Both the position numbers and the translations under genes were made by a program. A stretch of 41,850 nt of DNA from Rikenellaceae bacterium DTU002. GTDB lineage: Bacteria; Bacteroidota; Bacteroidia; Bacteroidales; UBA932. The notes under the pieces are model-generated. The model was not told where the DNA came from. It ran no database searches and saw nothing but the letters and a program-made list of their open reading frames with translations. Below are positions 9,953 through 20,270 of this stretch, piece after piece; the stretch's first letter is position 1, and each line of letters opens with the position of its first letter. The stretch is taken from contig LFSY01000136.1 of NCBI GenBank assembly GCA_001512865.1, forward strand, positions 1 to 41,850, in the 5' to 3' direction.

Positions 9953-10495
9953 GTGAATTCTAAGGAATATCAGGAAATAAAAGATTTGCTCGTACAACTA
10001 TCCCGGAAAATCGATGCGTTGTATGGTGCGCCGCCGGCTCCTGACGGGATCAATGATTTTGAACTGGAGACTTTCTCTGAAAAGAGGACGACAAGCCCCG
10101 AAGAACAACTCCCGAAACCAGTCGGCAATCCCGTTTCTCTTTCCCCGGACGAGGCTCCTGCCATCCCTGCGGAAGGATCCGGTGACAGACCTGAACCCGG
10201 AACGGTTGGAGATCTGTTCACCGGTCTGGCACAACGCCCCACCCTGGCCGATTCCCTGGCTAAGAGCCGGAACAGGGGACCTCTCAGGGAAATCATTCCC
10301 CTTAACGACAAATTCCTTTATCTGAAAGTCTTGTTCTCGGAGGATCACCACTTGTACGAAAAAACCCTGTCTGACCTGCAATCCCTGCCAACCATGCAGG
10401 ATGCGGAAAAATACCTTGCCCTGCATTTCCCTACATGGGAATTGTCTTCTCCCGCAGTACAAAAATTTCTCAGCAGGCTCGAAGATGTGTTCTAA
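9953..10495 (+). CDS. Conserved hypothetical protein (Bacteroidetes type, acidic/Pro-rich linker)
   Basis: Intact ORF between tonB-like and rsmI; C-terminal FLYLKVLFSEDHHLYEKTLSDLQSLPTMQDAEKYLALHFPTW. Confidence 0.65.
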   Translation: MNSKEYQEIKDLLVQLSRKIDALYGAPPAPDGINDFELETFSEKRTTSPEEQLPKPVGNPVSLSPDEAPAIPAEGSGDRPEPGTVGDLFTGLAQRPTLADSLAKSRNRGPLREIIPLNDKFLYLKVLFSEDHHLYEKTLSDLQSLPTMQDAEKYLALHFPTWELSSPAVQKFLSRLEDVF

Positions 10496-11180
10496 ACTTA
10501 TCATAGTTCCTACTCCGATAGGGAACCTGGAAGATATTACGATCAGGGCACTGAAGGTCCTGGAACATGCTGATGCGATCCTGGCCGAGGACACGCGCAC
10601 AAGCAGTATTCTGCTAAAAAAATACGGGATCGGCACGCATATGGAATCTTATCACAAATTCAACGAACACAAACAGCTGGATGCGATCGTTGAAAAGATC
10701 TCAAAGGGAACTACGGTTGCCCTGATCAGCGACGCCGGGACTCCGGGGATATCGGATCCCGGATTTCTGTTGGTCAGGGCCTGCATACTTGCCGGTATCG
10801 AGGTGGAATGCCTCCCGGGTGCTACAGCACTGATCCCTGCCCTGGTAAACAGCGGATTCCCTGCTGACCGGTTTTGTTTTGAAGGGTTTCTGCCACTGAA
10901 AAAAGGACGACGCACCCGTATGGAAACACTTGCCGGAGAAACACGTACCGTCATTTTATATGAATCACCTTTCAGGCTCGTTAAAACGCTCGAACAGCTG
11001 AGCCTATACCTGGGGGCAGAAAGAGAAGCCTGCGTATGCAGGGAACTGTCCAAATTACATGAAGAAAACAAAAGGGGCACTTTGTCAGAACTTTGTCTGT
11101 GGTTCAGGGAAAATACGCCTAAAGGAGAAATAGTCATCGTGCTGAAGGGAAGAGGAAAAGGACATGAGGTGGGGGAATAG
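10485..11180 (+). CDS. rsmI: 16S rRNA (cytidine(1402)-2'-O)-methyltransferase
   Basis: LIIVPTPIGNLEDITIRALKVL, AEDTRTS, LISDAGTPGISDPG, CLPGATALIPALVNSG. Start taken at the ATG 10485. Confidence 0.95.
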   Translation: MCSKLIIVPTPIGNLEDITIRALKVLEHADAILAEDTRTSSILLKKYGIGTHMESYHKFNEHKQLDAIVEKISKGTTVALISDAGTPGISDPGFLLVRACILAGIEVECLPGATALIPALVNSGFPADRFCFEGFLPLKKGRRTRMETLAGETRTVILYESPFRLVKTLEQLSLYLGAEREACVCRELSKLHEENKRGTLSELCLWFRENTPKGEIVIVLKGRGKGHEVGE

Positions 11181-11814
11181 ACAACATTACATCACTTACG
11201 CCTATGCAACCGGCGTCATTTTATTTTTTGTTTCAATAAGGATTCTTTGTGCCCAGCCGGTTTTCAAAGGACCCGATCAGGAACGGCAGGCAACAGAAAT
11301 GTTCAGACAATACTGTGACACATCCTCTCAGGTGAAAGGACGGCTGCCGGCCCGGAGATCCGGTGTGCCAAAACAGGATACGGTAAGGGTCCCGCGCTCC
11401 TATACCCCCTTCGTTCCAGGAAGGGTAGAACTCAACACGGCAGACAGTGCCGAACTCGTTAAATTATACGGAATCGGACCTTATTATGCCATGAAGATCA
11501 TCAGGTACAGGGAAAGACTGGGCGGCTTTGCCATTCCCGAACAACTGCTGGAAGTGGAAGGCATAGACACGGATCGTCTGGAAGGATTTTATGACAAAGT
11601 CTTTACCGACACCTCCTTTATCAGGAAAACAGACCTCAACACAGCCACAGAAGACCAACTGGCCTCACACCTGTATATCGGAAGGTATCTGGCACGGTGC
11701 ATCATAAGATATCGTCAGAGCAGAGAAACAGGCACCTGTAGCATGGAAGACCTGGTTAAGGATAAAATTTTAACTGATGAACAAGCTTTGAAAATCAGAT
11801 GGTATCTCTTTTAA
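11164..11814 (+). CDS. Helix-hairpin-helix (ComEA-like) domain protein
   Basis: VELNTADSAELVKLYGIGPYYAMKIIRYRERLGGF and DLNTATEDQLASHLYIGRYLARCIIRYRQ HhH repeats; N-terminal hydrophobic anchor. Confidence 0.85.
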   Translation: MRWGNRQHYITYAYATGVILFFVSIRILCAQPVFKGPDQERQATEMFRQYCDTSSQVKGRLPARRSGVPKQDTVRVPRSYTPFVPGRVELNTADSAELVKLYGIGPYYAMKIIRYRERLGGFAIPEQLLEVEGIDTDRLEGFYDKVFTDTSFIRKTDLNTATEDQLASHLYIGRYLARCIIRYRQSRETGTCSMEDLVKDKILTDEQALKIRWYLF

Positions 11815-11828
11815 GTAGTGTTTTTTTT

Positions 11829-11836
11829 TATATTTG
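11829..11836 (+). promoter_or_regulatory. Bacteroidetes -7 element candidate (TATATTTG) for ABC transporter operon
   Basis: TATATTTGC following a T tract, 33 nt before the ATG at 11870. Confidence 0.5.
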
Positions 11837-11869
11837 CAGGATATATTATTCCCAACATGTAAACATCCT

Positions 11870-12799
11870 ATGAGTATACTGGTTACAAACAACGTGGTGA
11901 AGAGTTTCGAAGGACACCTGGCCCTGGATCAAGTCAGCATTGATGTACCTGATGGAAAGATCTTCGGTTTGCTGGGCCCCAACGGTGCAGGCAAAACCAC
12001 CCTTCTGAGGATTGTGAATCAGATAACAGCTCCCGACAGCGGGAACGTGTTTTTTGACGGGCATCCCCTCACGGCAGACGATGTGTTCCGCATCGGGTAC
12101 CTCCCCGAAGAAAGGGGTCTGTACAAAAAAATGAAAATTGGCGACCAGGCCATGTACCTGGCCAGACTTAAAGGCATGACGACTGCAGAGGCGCAGTCAA
12201 GTCTCAAGTCCTGGTTTGTCAGGTTCGGGATACAAGCCTGGTGGAACAAAAAGATTACCGAGCTGTCCAAGGGGATGGCTCAGAAAGTCCAGTTTGTGAC
12301 CACCGTCATGCACAATCCCAAACTGCTTATACTGGACGAACCTTTCAGTGGTTTCGACCCCATCAATGTAGACCTTATACGGAACGAGATCATCCGGTTG
12401 AAAGAGAAAGGGACGTCAGTCATATTATCTACCCACAATATGGAATCAGTGGAAGAGATGTGCGATGAAATAGCCCTGATAGACAATGCCAGGCTGGTCG
12501 TTGCCGGAAAAGTTCATGATATCCGCCGTATTCACGGTGACAATCATATTGAGATCCTTTACAGGGCGTCTCTTCCCCTGAACGTCCATGAACTTGGGTC
12601 CGTCCCGTTCTCAGTGATCTCGGAAGGGAAGAAGGACGGATCGTATCAGATGGTCGTTGCCCTGGAAGAAGGACACGGGACCAATGAAATATTAACCTCT
12701 CTCCTGCCCCGCACAAACATAATCGGTATGACTGAGATCATCCCCCGCATGCATGACATTTTCATTAAACTAGTAACGAACAAGGAGGAACGGAAATGA
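11870..12799 (+). CDS. ABC transporter ATP-binding protein (NatA-like)
   Basis: LLGPNGAGKTTLLRI, ELSKGMAQKVQFV, LLILDEPFSGFDP, STHNMESVEE. Confidence 0.93.
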   Translation: MSILVTNNVVKSFEGHLALDQVSIDVPDGKIFGLLGPNGAGKTTLLRIVNQITAPDSGNVFFDGHPLTADDVFRIGYLPEERGLYKKMKIGDQAMYLARLKGMTTAEAQSSLKSWFVRFGIQAWWNKKITELSKGMAQKVQFVTTVMHNPKLLILDEPFSGFDPINVDLIRNEIIRLKEKGTSVILSTHNMESVEEMCDEIALIDNARLVVAGKVHDIRRIHGDNHIEILYRASLPLNVHELGSVPFSVISEGKKDGSYQMVVALEEGHGTNEILTSLLPRTNIIGMTEIIPRMHDIFIKLVTNKEERK

Positions 12800-14139
12800 A
12801 TATCAAGAAGATAAACCTTATCGTAGGGCGGGAATTCGCAATCCGGGTGAGGAAAAAATCATTTCTGATCGCCACCTTTCTGACGCCTTTGCTCATGGCT
12901 GCGCTGATCACTGTCCCTTCCCTGATGACTACGGTTAAGGATAACAGGAACAAAATCATTGAAGTGATCGATCCTTCTGGAATTGGTGAAAGTGTTCTTG
13001 AGGATCAGGCTTACACAACGTTTACCTTTCGCAAGGAAGGAGACCTGGAAGAGTATAAAAAAACTTTTGACTCCAGGGACCTTCACGCCGTATGTGTCAT
13101 TGAACCCGCAGAAGGCAATTCGGCAGAAGTCCGCATGTACAGCACAGGGCAGATAGATCCGGATATCCAGAGGTATGTGTCCAGACAGATAAGCAGCGAA
13201 GTTGAGAAACGAAAACTGGCATCATACAATATTCCACAGCTGAAAGAGATTATGGAAGACGTCCGGACAAACATCCAGATAAAAACGTTAACCTGGACCG
13301 AAACCGGAGATGAAAAGGAAACCGTTAAGGAAGTATATATGGCCATTGCCTACCTGAGCAGTTTTTTGATTTACATGTTCATTTTTATGTACGGATCCAT
13401 GGTCATCCGTGGAGTAATTGAAGAAAAAACAAATCGTATCGTAGAGGTCATCATTTCATCTGTCAAACCTGTGGAACTGATGTTGGGCAAGATCGTGGGT
13501 GTTGCCCTTGTGGCCCTGTTGCAGTTCCTGCTATGGATACTGCTCACATTGATCATATTGCTGGTCGTTATGACTTTGATCGGCTCGGGAACGATTTCCC
13601 AGATGACAGAGGCCGCCCCCCAGATCCAGGGAGGTTTGGCTGGCGCCATCGCTTCTTTCGACACGGGGAACGGGATGCTTACCGGGATTGCCAGCACGTT
13701 GTCCCAAATACATTTTGGAAGCTTTCTGACCAGTTTCTGTCTGTATTTCATTGGCGGTTATCTGATGTATGCCTCCATGTTCGCCGCCATAGGCTCGGTA
13801 TCCGATGCTGAAACAGACACACAACAATTTCAGCTGCCTATCACCATTCCGCTCATACTGGGACTTTTCATCATGATGCACACCTTTCAGCATCCTCACA
13901 GTTCCTTATCGGTCTGGGCCTCAATGATCCCGTTCACATCGCCAATGGTGATGCTCGCCCGACTGCCTTTCGGTGGGGTTCCCTTGTGGCAGCTGCTCGT
14001 TTCCATCACGTTGCTCTTCCTCACCTTCCTTGGCGTCGTGCACTTCTCGGCAAAGATCTACCGGGTAGGTATCCTGATGTACGGCAAAAAAGTAACCTGG
14101 AAAGAATTATGGAAATGGATGCGATACAAAAACGGCTGA
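12796..14139 (+). CDS. ABC-2 type transporter permease (NatB-like)
   Basis: N-terminal TM, large extracytoplasmic region, multi-TM C-terminus with GVIEEKTNRIVEVIISSVKPVELMLGKI; 4-nt overlap with ATPase gene. Confidence 0.9.
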   Translation: MNIKKINLIVGREFAIRVRKKSFLIATFLTPLLMAALITVPSLMTTVKDNRNKIIEVIDPSGIGESVLEDQAYTTFTFRKEGDLEEYKKTFDSRDLHAVCVIEPAEGNSAEVRMYSTGQIDPDIQRYVSRQISSEVEKRKLASYNIPQLKEIMEDVRTNIQIKTLTWTETGDEKETVKEVYMAIAYLSSFLIYMFIFMYGSMVIRGVIEEKTNRIVEVIISSVKPVELMLGKIVGVALVALLQFLLWILLTLIILLVVMTLIGSGTISQMTEAAPQIQGGLAGAIASFDTGNGMLTGIASTLSQIHFGSFLTSFCLYFIGGYLMYASMFAAIGSVSDAETDTQQFQLPITIPLILGLFIMMHTFQHPHSSLSVWASMIPFTSPMVMLARLPFGGVPLWQLLVSITLLFLTFLGVVHFSAKIYRVGILMYGKKVTWKELWKWMRYKNG

Positions 14140-14897
14140 CAGGGATCCTCCTGGCCGTTGCACTTGTCATGACGGCCGGTCTGACCTTTTCCCGGGCGCA
14201 GACTATCAGGGCAACCCGTGTGCTCATGGACACGTCGCTGTACCAAACCAAAGCCTCTCCTGAAGTCCGTAGTATCCTGGACAAGTATTCTCCGGAACTC
14301 AACCGGAAGATGGGAAAAGTCGTGGGATATGCCACAGTTGACCTGGATTCATATCAGCCGGAAAGTCCCCTGTCCAATATGGCCGGTGACGCCCTGCTGG
14401 CCATTGCCAGAAGACATTACGGCCTGGAAAAAGTGGATTTTGCACTCACCAATTTCGGTGGCATAAGGACTTCCATTCCTGCAGGAGACCTGAAATTGTA
14501 TTATGTTTACGCAGCCTTCCCGTTCGAAAATTCACTGGTTCTGGTAACCCTGAAAGGATCCCGGGTCAGGGCTCTGTTCGAAACTTTCGCCCAAAGTCAA
14601 CGCGTGGAAGTCCTTGCAGGGGTAAAGCTGAAGATCGAAAACAGAAAGATCACGGCATTGACCATAAACGGCAAACCGCTTGACGATAATAAAAACTATC
14701 ATATTGCCACTATAGATTTCCTGCTCACTGGCGGTGACCGGATGACGGCACTGAAAGACAATCTTGGGGTGGATTATTCCGGCATTACCCTTCGGGACGT
14801 GATCCTGGAATACATTGGCGTATTTGCGAAAAACGGAGAACCTGTACCGGCCCGAAAAGACGGACGGGTTGTTATTACCAAATTACCGGAAGAATGA
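14109..14897 (+). CDS. 5'-nucleotidase C-terminal domain protein (exported)
   Basis: ESPLSNMAGDALLAIA...NFGGIRTSIPAGDL...AAFPFENSLVLVTLKG typical of the 5'-nucleotidase C-terminal domain; N-terminal signal peptide; start within the end of the permease gene. Confidence 0.85.
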   Translation: MEMDAIQKRLTGILLAVALVMTAGLTFSRAQTIRATRVLMDTSLYQTKASPEVRSILDKYSPELNRKMGKVVGYATVDLDSYQPESPLSNMAGDALLAIARRHYGLEKVDFALTNFGGIRTSIPAGDLKLYYVYAAFPFENSLVLVTLKGSRVRALFETFAQSQRVEVLAGVKLKIENRKITALTINGKPLDDNKNYHIATIDFLLTGGDRMTALKDNLGVDYSGITLRDVILEYIGVFAKNGEPVPARKDGRVVITKLPEE

Positions 14898-15703
14898 AAA
14901 CCACAATCATGCATAAGATCTTTCTGGTCCTGATGACGACCCTCCCGCTGTCACTGATTTCCCAGGACCTGGTAATCATCCACACAAACGACTTTCACAG
15001 CCAGATAGAACCTTTCCGCACCGGAAGGAACGAAGGCTCCGCCGGCTTGCTGAGTCTGTCAGGATATCTTGAGCAAATGAGGAAGGACCATCCTGACCTG
15101 CTGTACCTGGATGCCGGAGACTATAACCAGGGAACACCGTATTTTAACCTTTTCGAAGGCATGGTGGAAGTGGAAGCCATGAATGCTCTGGGCCTGAATG
15201 CCACAGTTCTGGGAAATCATGAATTCGACAACGGGCTGGAAGATCTCGTCAAACGGATCAGGAAAGCGGAATACCAAACACTTTGTGCAAACTACGACAT
15301 TGCATACCGTCCTCTCAGAAAACTGGTCAAGCCCTATACCATATTCAGTGTCCGCGGGAAAAAAGTGGGAGTGATCGGACTCACCCTGAACCTGAACGGG
15401 CTCACATCCAATGAAGTGTTGCGCAAAATGCATTTCAGGGACCCGGTAGCCACAGCAAACCGACTGGCAGCCAGGCTAAAGAGAAGAGGATGCGACCTGA
15501 TCGTCTGTCTGTCACATCTTGGCCTGAACGGGGATACGGATCTGGCCCGGAAATCGGCAAACATTGACCTGATCATTGGCGGACATTCACATTCCTTCCT
15601 TGAAGAACCTGTGAAAGAGCAGAATAAGGAAGGCCGGGAAGTGGTGGTTGTACAGACAGGAGCCTACGGCGTATATGCCGGACGGATTGATATAACATTT
15701 TAA
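14894..15703 (+). CDS. Metallophosphatase / 5'-nucleotidase N-terminal domain protein (exported)
   Basis: HTNDFHSQIEP, LDAGDYNQGTPYF, VLGNHEFDNG and IIGGHSHSFL metallophosphoesterase motifs; no C-terminal nucleotidase domain; 4-nt overlap with preceding gene. Confidence 0.88.
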   Translation: MKTTIMHKIFLVLMTTLPLSLISQDLVIIHTNDFHSQIEPFRTGRNEGSAGLLSLSGYLEQMRKDHPDLLYLDAGDYNQGTPYFNLFEGMVEVEAMNALGLNATVLGNHEFDNGLEDLVKRIRKAEYQTLCANYDIAYRPLRKLVKPYTIFSVRGKKVGVIGLTLNLNGLTSNEVLRKMHFRDPVATANRLAARLKRRGCDLIVCLSHLGLNGDTDLARKSANIDLIIGGHSHSFLEEPVKEQNKEGREVVVVQTGAYGVYAGRIDITF

Positions 15704-15715
15704 CCGGGCATCTGT

Positions 15716-16309
15716 ATGTTTCTGGAAAACCAAAAAAAGAACGGCCGGATAGAAGTGATTTGCGGATCTATGTTCTCAGGGAAAACCGAAGAACTTATCC
15801 GGAGACTCAAGAGAGCCCGTTTTGCCAACCAACGGGTCGAGATCTTCAAGCCACTTGTTGACGTAAGGTATTCCCAGGAAGAAGTGGTTTCGCACGACAG
15901 TCACTCCATTCCCTCAACTCCCGTCGACTCGGCAGAAAGCATCCTTCTGCTGGCACATAACGTTGATGTGGTGGCAATAGACGAGGCCCAATTCTTTGAC
16001 ATGAACCTTGTGAGGGTATGCCAGGTGATGGCCAACAACGGGATCCGTGTGATCGTGGCAGGCCTGGATATGGATTTCCAGGGAAATCCCTTCGGCCCGA
16101 TGCCTGACCTGATGGCCGTTGCAGAACACATCTCCAAGGTACATGCCATATGCGTACGTTGTGGAGATCCCGCACAGTATTCCCACCGTCTGAGTGAGAG
16201 CAAGCGGTTGGTGGAACTGGGAGAGAAAGACGTATACGAACCTTTATGCAGACATTGTTTCAATCAGATCAATAATGAGCGAACATCAATACACACATCT
16301 GGAAATTAA
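15716..16309 (+). CDS. tdk: Thymidine kinase
   Basis: [51 protein letters not shown]. Confidence 0.96.
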   Translation: MFLENQKKNGRIEVICGSMFSGKTEELIRRLKRARFANQRVEIFKPLVDVRYSQEEVVSHDSHSIPSTPVDSAESILLLAHNVDVVAIDEAQFFDMNLVRVCQVMANNGIRVIVAGLDMDFQGNPFGPMPDLMAVAEHISKVHAICVRCGDPAQYSHRLSESKRLVELGEKDVYEPLCRHCFNQINNERTSIHTSGN

Positions 16310-17381
16310 CGTTTCCAACATAAGACACAATCTCAGGTACTTCCGTTCATTTCTGTCCGCCAATTCAAAATTGCTTGTTTTAGTGAAGGCTTACGGTTAC
16401 GGCCATGGAATAGGGGAGTTCTCCCGTATCCTCGAAGATAACGGAGTCGATTATCTGGCAGTGGCTTTTCCGGGGGAAGGCGTGGCGATCAGGGAGGCCG
16501 GCGTCAGACTTCCCGTTATTGTTTTATCCTCAGGAATGGAACATTATCCGCTTTTGATCCGTAACCGGCTGGAGCCGAGCCTCCCCTGCCTGGAAGCCTT
16601 TCAGCGCTTTGTGCGTGAAGCTTCTGCCCTGGGGCAACACGATTACCCGGTACATATCAAGCTCGACACCGGGATGCATCGCCTGGGATTTGAGAAAGCA
16701 GAACTGGAAGCCCTTACAGAAGAACTTCCCCTTGCCCGTTCCGTAAGGATCGCCTCTGTCTTCTCACATTTTGTGGCATCGGGAGATCCCGCCCATGATG
16801 ATTTCACCAGGACCCAGATCGCCCGTTTCGAAACCCTTTCCTCATTTCTTTCAGACCACCTGGATTACAAACCCATTCGTCATTTGCTTAATTCCCCGGG
16901 TATCGAGAGGTTTGCCAAAGAAGCCGGGTACGATATGGCTCGTCTTGGGATTGGCATTTACGGAATGTCGTATGTTGACCGATCCAGGCTCAGACCTACC
17001 GCCTATCTGAAAACGCCCGTTTTACAGGTTAAATATGTAAGACAGGGGGAAACCGTGGGGTATGCCAGGGCTGGCAGGGTTACTGTCCCGGCAGCAAAGA
17101 TCGCAACCCTGGCGATAGGTTACGCAGACGGAGTGAACCGTCATCTGAGCGGTGGAAAAGCCTGTTTTTCTGTAAACGGGCACAGAGCTCCCACAATTGG
17201 GAACATATGCATGGACATGTGCATGCTGGATGTAACCGGAATTGAAGTAAAGCCCGGAGATATGGTCACTGTATTCGGAGATGATCCCACCATTTTTGAA
17301 CTGGCGGATATCCTTGGGACCATCCCGTACGAAATACTGACCTCGGTGGCATTCCGGGTTCCCCGTATTTACAAAATGTGA
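16275..17381 (+). CDS. alr: Alanine racemase
   Basis: [15 protein letters not shown]-lysine motif, [34 protein letters not shown] at 16275 gives a 35-nt overlap with tdk. Confidence 0.94.
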   Translation: MSEHQYTHLEINVSNIRHNLRYFRSFLSANSKLLVLVKAYGYGHGIGEFSRILEDNGVDYLAVAFPGEGVAIREAGVRLPVIVLSSGMEHYPLLIRNRLEPSLPCLEAFQRFVREASALGQHDYPVHIKLDTGMHRLGFEKAELEALTEELPLARSVRIASVFSHFVASGDPAHDDFTRTQIARFETLSSFLSDHLDYKPIRHLLNSPGIERFAKEAGYDMARLGIGIYGMSYVDRSRLRPTAYLKTPVLQVKYVRQGETVGYARAGRVTVPAAKIATLAIGYADGVNRHLSGGKACFSVNGHRAPTIGNICMDMCMLDVTGIEVKPGDMVTVFGDDPTIFELADILGTIPYEILTSVAFRVPRIYKM

Positions 17382-18425
17382 TCAGGCAAACATTTTACAG
17401 ATCATTTCCATCAGCAATTCTCCGTCCCCGGCCTCTCCCCGGCCGGAAGACTTATACAGACTGTCATACGCACACAACAAGTCCATTGCCTTAATGGTAC
17501 GGGGAAATGTAAAGAAACGCGCTGCCTGGACCGTTTCTTTGAAAAAATAATAATTGCCGCCCATGATCTTTCCAATCTCTTCAACAGACATTGCGGGATG
17601 CTCCATTCTGAGGGCATGGTATTTTAATATCCTGGATAAATGCGTATACATCAGACTGATGATCATTACCAGGGGGTATTTTTTTGGATTGTCTGCAAAA
17701 TACTGCACGATGGGCTGCACTTTTGCAAAATCCCCGTCGGTAATGTGCCTGAACAGGGTAAAAGGGCTGAAATCCCTGCTGATCCCAACGGATTTTTCAA
17801 CCATATCGGTAGTAACGGCCCATGTTCCCTCCGGCATGAATAGAAACAGTTTTTCCAGTTCCATTACTACCCGCTGCAGGTCGGTTCCCAGAAAATCTGC
17901 CAGCAGACGTGCCGCCTGCGGTTCTATCCGCGTGTTCCTTTCCTGTAGAAAAGAAGAGATCCATTCAGGCATCTCGTAATCCCTGAGCGGGACCGATTCT
18001 AGTACTTCACAATATTTTTGAGCGTTTTTCCAGAATTCGGTTCTCTTGTCGACAGATTTGCCCATAAAACAAAGCACCAGTACACAGGACGGATTCATAG
18101 ATTTGAAATACGCGGCCAGCGTATCCAGTCCCTTGAGCTGCTGGGCTTCCTTAACAATAATAACCTGTCTTGGAGCCATAACAGGGTACCTCCTGGCATT
18201 GTCCACAATGAGGGCCGAAGTGACATCCTGTCCGTAAAGGACCATCTGATTAAAAGCTTTCTGATCCTCTGTGAGAGCCTCGGCAGCAACCAGCGTGGCA
18301 ATCTTATCTACATAGTAGGGTTCTTCTCCCATCAGCAGATAACAGGGTTTGTATTTCCCCTCCCCCACTTCCTTCAGGATCCGTCTGTAAGAGGACAACG
18401 TTTCTTTTGCCGTAGTTTTAGCCAT
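17382..18425 (-). CDS. holA: DNA polymerase III delta subunit
   Basis: CYLLMGEEPYYVDKI, VVIIVKEAQQLKGLDTLAAYFK-like segments, ELEKLFLF; typical HolA length and layout. Confidence 0.9.
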   Translation of the reverse strand: MAKTTAKETLSSYRRILKEVGEGKYKPCYLLMGEEPYYVDKIATLVAAEALTEDQKAFNQMVLYGQDVTSALIVDNARRYPVMAPRQVIIVKEAQQLKGLDTLAAYFKSMNPSCVLVLCFMGKSVDKRTEFWKNAQKYCEVLESVPLRDYEMPEWISSFLQERNTRIEPQAARLLADFLGTDLQRVVMELEKLFLFMPEGTWAVTTDMVEKSVGISRDFSPFTLFRHITDGDFAKVQPIVQYFADNPKKYPLVMIISLMYTHLSRILKYHALRMEHPAMSVEEIGKIMGGNYYFFKETVQAARFFTFPRTIKAMDLLCAYDSLYKSSGRGEAGDGELLMEMICKMFA

Positions 18426-18429
18426 CCGA

Positions 18430-18447
18430 CAAATTTACATAAATTTG
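18430..18447. promoter_or_regulatory. Symmetric divergent promoter candidate CAAATTTA-CA-TAAATTTG
   Basis: Perfect inverted repeat placing a TAAATTTG (-7 consensus TAnnTTTG) on each strand, 4 nt from each start codon. Confidence 0.6.
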
Positions 18448-18451
18448 CACA

Positions 18452-18889
18452 ATGAACAGTCCGTCTGTCATATATTGTACCGTAAGAAAAAAATGGGTGG
18501 AGCGCACTCCTGAAGAGGAAGTCCGCCAACATATCATCAAGCATCTGCACCTTGTCTGCAGAGCTCCCCTGCATCTGATGACCTGCGAGTATCAAGTGAA
18601 ATCACTGCATCACAGAGCCGACCTTGTTCTCCATGACAGGAACGGGAACCCGCTTGTTCTGGCAGAATTCAAGGCCCCTTCTGTCCCTGCCGACGAAAAG
18701 ACCATTGATCAGTTGCGCAGATACAATGCACAGATACTTGCCCCATATCTTCTGATAAGCAACGGGAATCAGACCTATTTCTGGAAAATCGACAAAACCG
18801 GCAAAACCTACCATATGCTCGGGGATATTCCCCCTTATGAAGAATTACTTGATCAACAACTCCGTAATGAAAGCTCCTCTGAGATCTAA
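18452..18889 (+). CDS. Stand-alone type I restriction enzyme R-subunit N-terminal (HsdR_N-like) nuclease-domain protein
   Basis: YQVKSLHHRADLVLHDRNGNPLVLAEFKAPS gives a D...ExK PD-(D/E)xK-like motif; YLLISNGNQTYFWKID; no helicase or hsdM/hsdS nearby. Confidence 0.8.
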   Translation: MNSPSVIYCTVRKKWVERTPEEEVRQHIIKHLHLVCRAPLHLMTCEYQVKSLHHRADLVLHDRNGNPLVLAEFKAPSVPADEKTIDQLRRYNAQILAPYLLISNGNQTYFWKIDKTGKTYHMLGDIPPYEELLDQQLRNESSSEI

Positions 18890-20270
18890 AATATTCCGTA
18901 TCATTTCACAACAGGCTGCCTTGAAAAAAGTACGCGCTTTTGTCATTGGCGGTTATGTGAGGGATTACATCCTTAAAAGGCCAAGCACCGATATTGACAT
19001 CGTCGTAGAAGGGAACGGCATGGAGGTGGCCGCGGCTGTAGCCTCGGTCCTGAACGTTCCGGTTACCCGATTTAAAAATTTTGGCACGGCCAGGATCCAA
19101 TACAGGGGTTTGGATATAGAATTCGTCGGGGCACGGAAAGAATCTTACCGTTCCGATTCGCGCAAACCTGTCGTGGAAGACGGGACCGTGGAGGATGATC
19201 AGAAAAGACGCGATTTCACGATCAACGCCATGGCATTCAGTTTGCAGGAAGAAGATTACGGAATACTGACAGATCCTTTCAACGGATTGGAGGACCTGAA
19301 GAACAGGCTGATCCGTACCCCGCTGGATCCCGATACCACCTTCAGTGATGATCCCTTAAGGATGATCAGGGCCATCCGCTTTGCCGCACAACTGGAATTT
19401 TCTTTAGAGAAGGAGGCTTTTTCCTCCATAGTACGGAACACCTCCCGGCTGGAGATCGTATCCCAGGAGAGGATCACTGCCGAACTGCAAAAAATCATGG
19501 CCACCGGCAAACCTTCCAGAGGCCTGGTTCTTATGGAGGAAAGCGGACTGCTCGCACGTATCATCCCGCAGCTCTCTCTGCTCAAAGGCGTTGAGACGAT
19601 GGACGGGAAGGGACACAAGGAAAATTTCGCCCATACGATGGAAGTCCTGGACAATGTCGCTTACCGGAGCGACAATATATGGTTGCGTTGGGCCGCCTTG
19701 CTGCACGATGTCGGGAAACCTTCAACCAAACATTTTGACAGGGAGGCCGGATGGACTTTCCACGGGCACGATTATGTGGGAAGCAAGATGATCCCTTCCA
19801 TTTTCAGAAAACTGAAACTTCCGCTGGGAGAAGAAATGAAATATGTGCAAAAGCTGGTTCAGCTGCATCTGAGACCTATTGCCCTGGTCAATGAAGTGAG
19901 TGATTCCGGTGTGAGGAGGCTCCTCTTCGATGCCGGTGAAGACATAGAAGACCTGATGATGCTGTGCAGGGCCGACATCACTTCAAAGAACCCGAAAACC
20001 GTGAGGCGTCATCTGGAAAATTTTGAGATCGTCAGTAAAAAACTGGTCGAAGTTGAAGAAAAAGATGCCATCCGGAATTTCCAGCCTCCCATTTCCGGAG
20101 AGGTCATTATGAAAACTTTCGGATTGTCACCGTGCCGCGAGGTGGGTCTTATCAAGGATTACATCAAGGAAGCGATCCTGGACGGAAAAATTGGCAACAA
20201 TTTTGGCGAAGCCTGGGAAATGATGCTACAACGCGCGGCCGAATTGGGCATCAGTGAAGCAGGTGCATGA
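18867..20270 (+). CDS. CCA tRNA nucleotidyltransferase / poly(A) polymerase-family protein with HD domain
   Basis: [65 protein letters not shown]. Upstream ATG at 18837 also possible. Confidence 0.93.
   Translation: MKAPLRSKIFRIISQQAALKKVRAFVIGGYVRDYILKRPSTDIDIVVEGNGMEVAAAVASVLNVPVTRFKNFGTARIQYRGLDIEFVGARKESYRSDSRKPVVEDGTVEDDQKRRDFTINAMAFSLQEEDYGILTDPFNGLEDLKNRLIRTPLDPDTTFSDDPLRMIRAIRFAAQLEFSLEKEAFSSIVRNTSRLEIVSQERITAELQKIMATGKPSRGLVLMEESGLLARIIPQLSLLKGVETMDGKGHKENFAHTMEVLDNVAYRSDNIWLRWAALLHDVGKPSTKHFDREAGWTFHGHDYVGSKMIPSIFRKLKLPLGEEMKYVQKLVQLHLRPIALVNEVSDSGVRRLLFDAGEDIEDLMMLCRADITSKNPKTVRRHLENFEIVSKKLVEVEEKDAIRNFQPPISGEVIMKTFGLSPCREVGLIKDYIKEAILDGKIGNNFGEAWEMMLQRAAELGISEAGA

Noticed and set aside
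9998-10636. 212-aa minus-strand ORF across the hypothetical gene and rsmI
   Set aside because: Spans two plus-strand genes antisense; composition fits a shadow ORF.
18452-18889. Type I restriction-modification system
   Set aside because: Only an R-subunit N-terminal-like domain is present; no helicase motor, hsdM or hsdS in the window.
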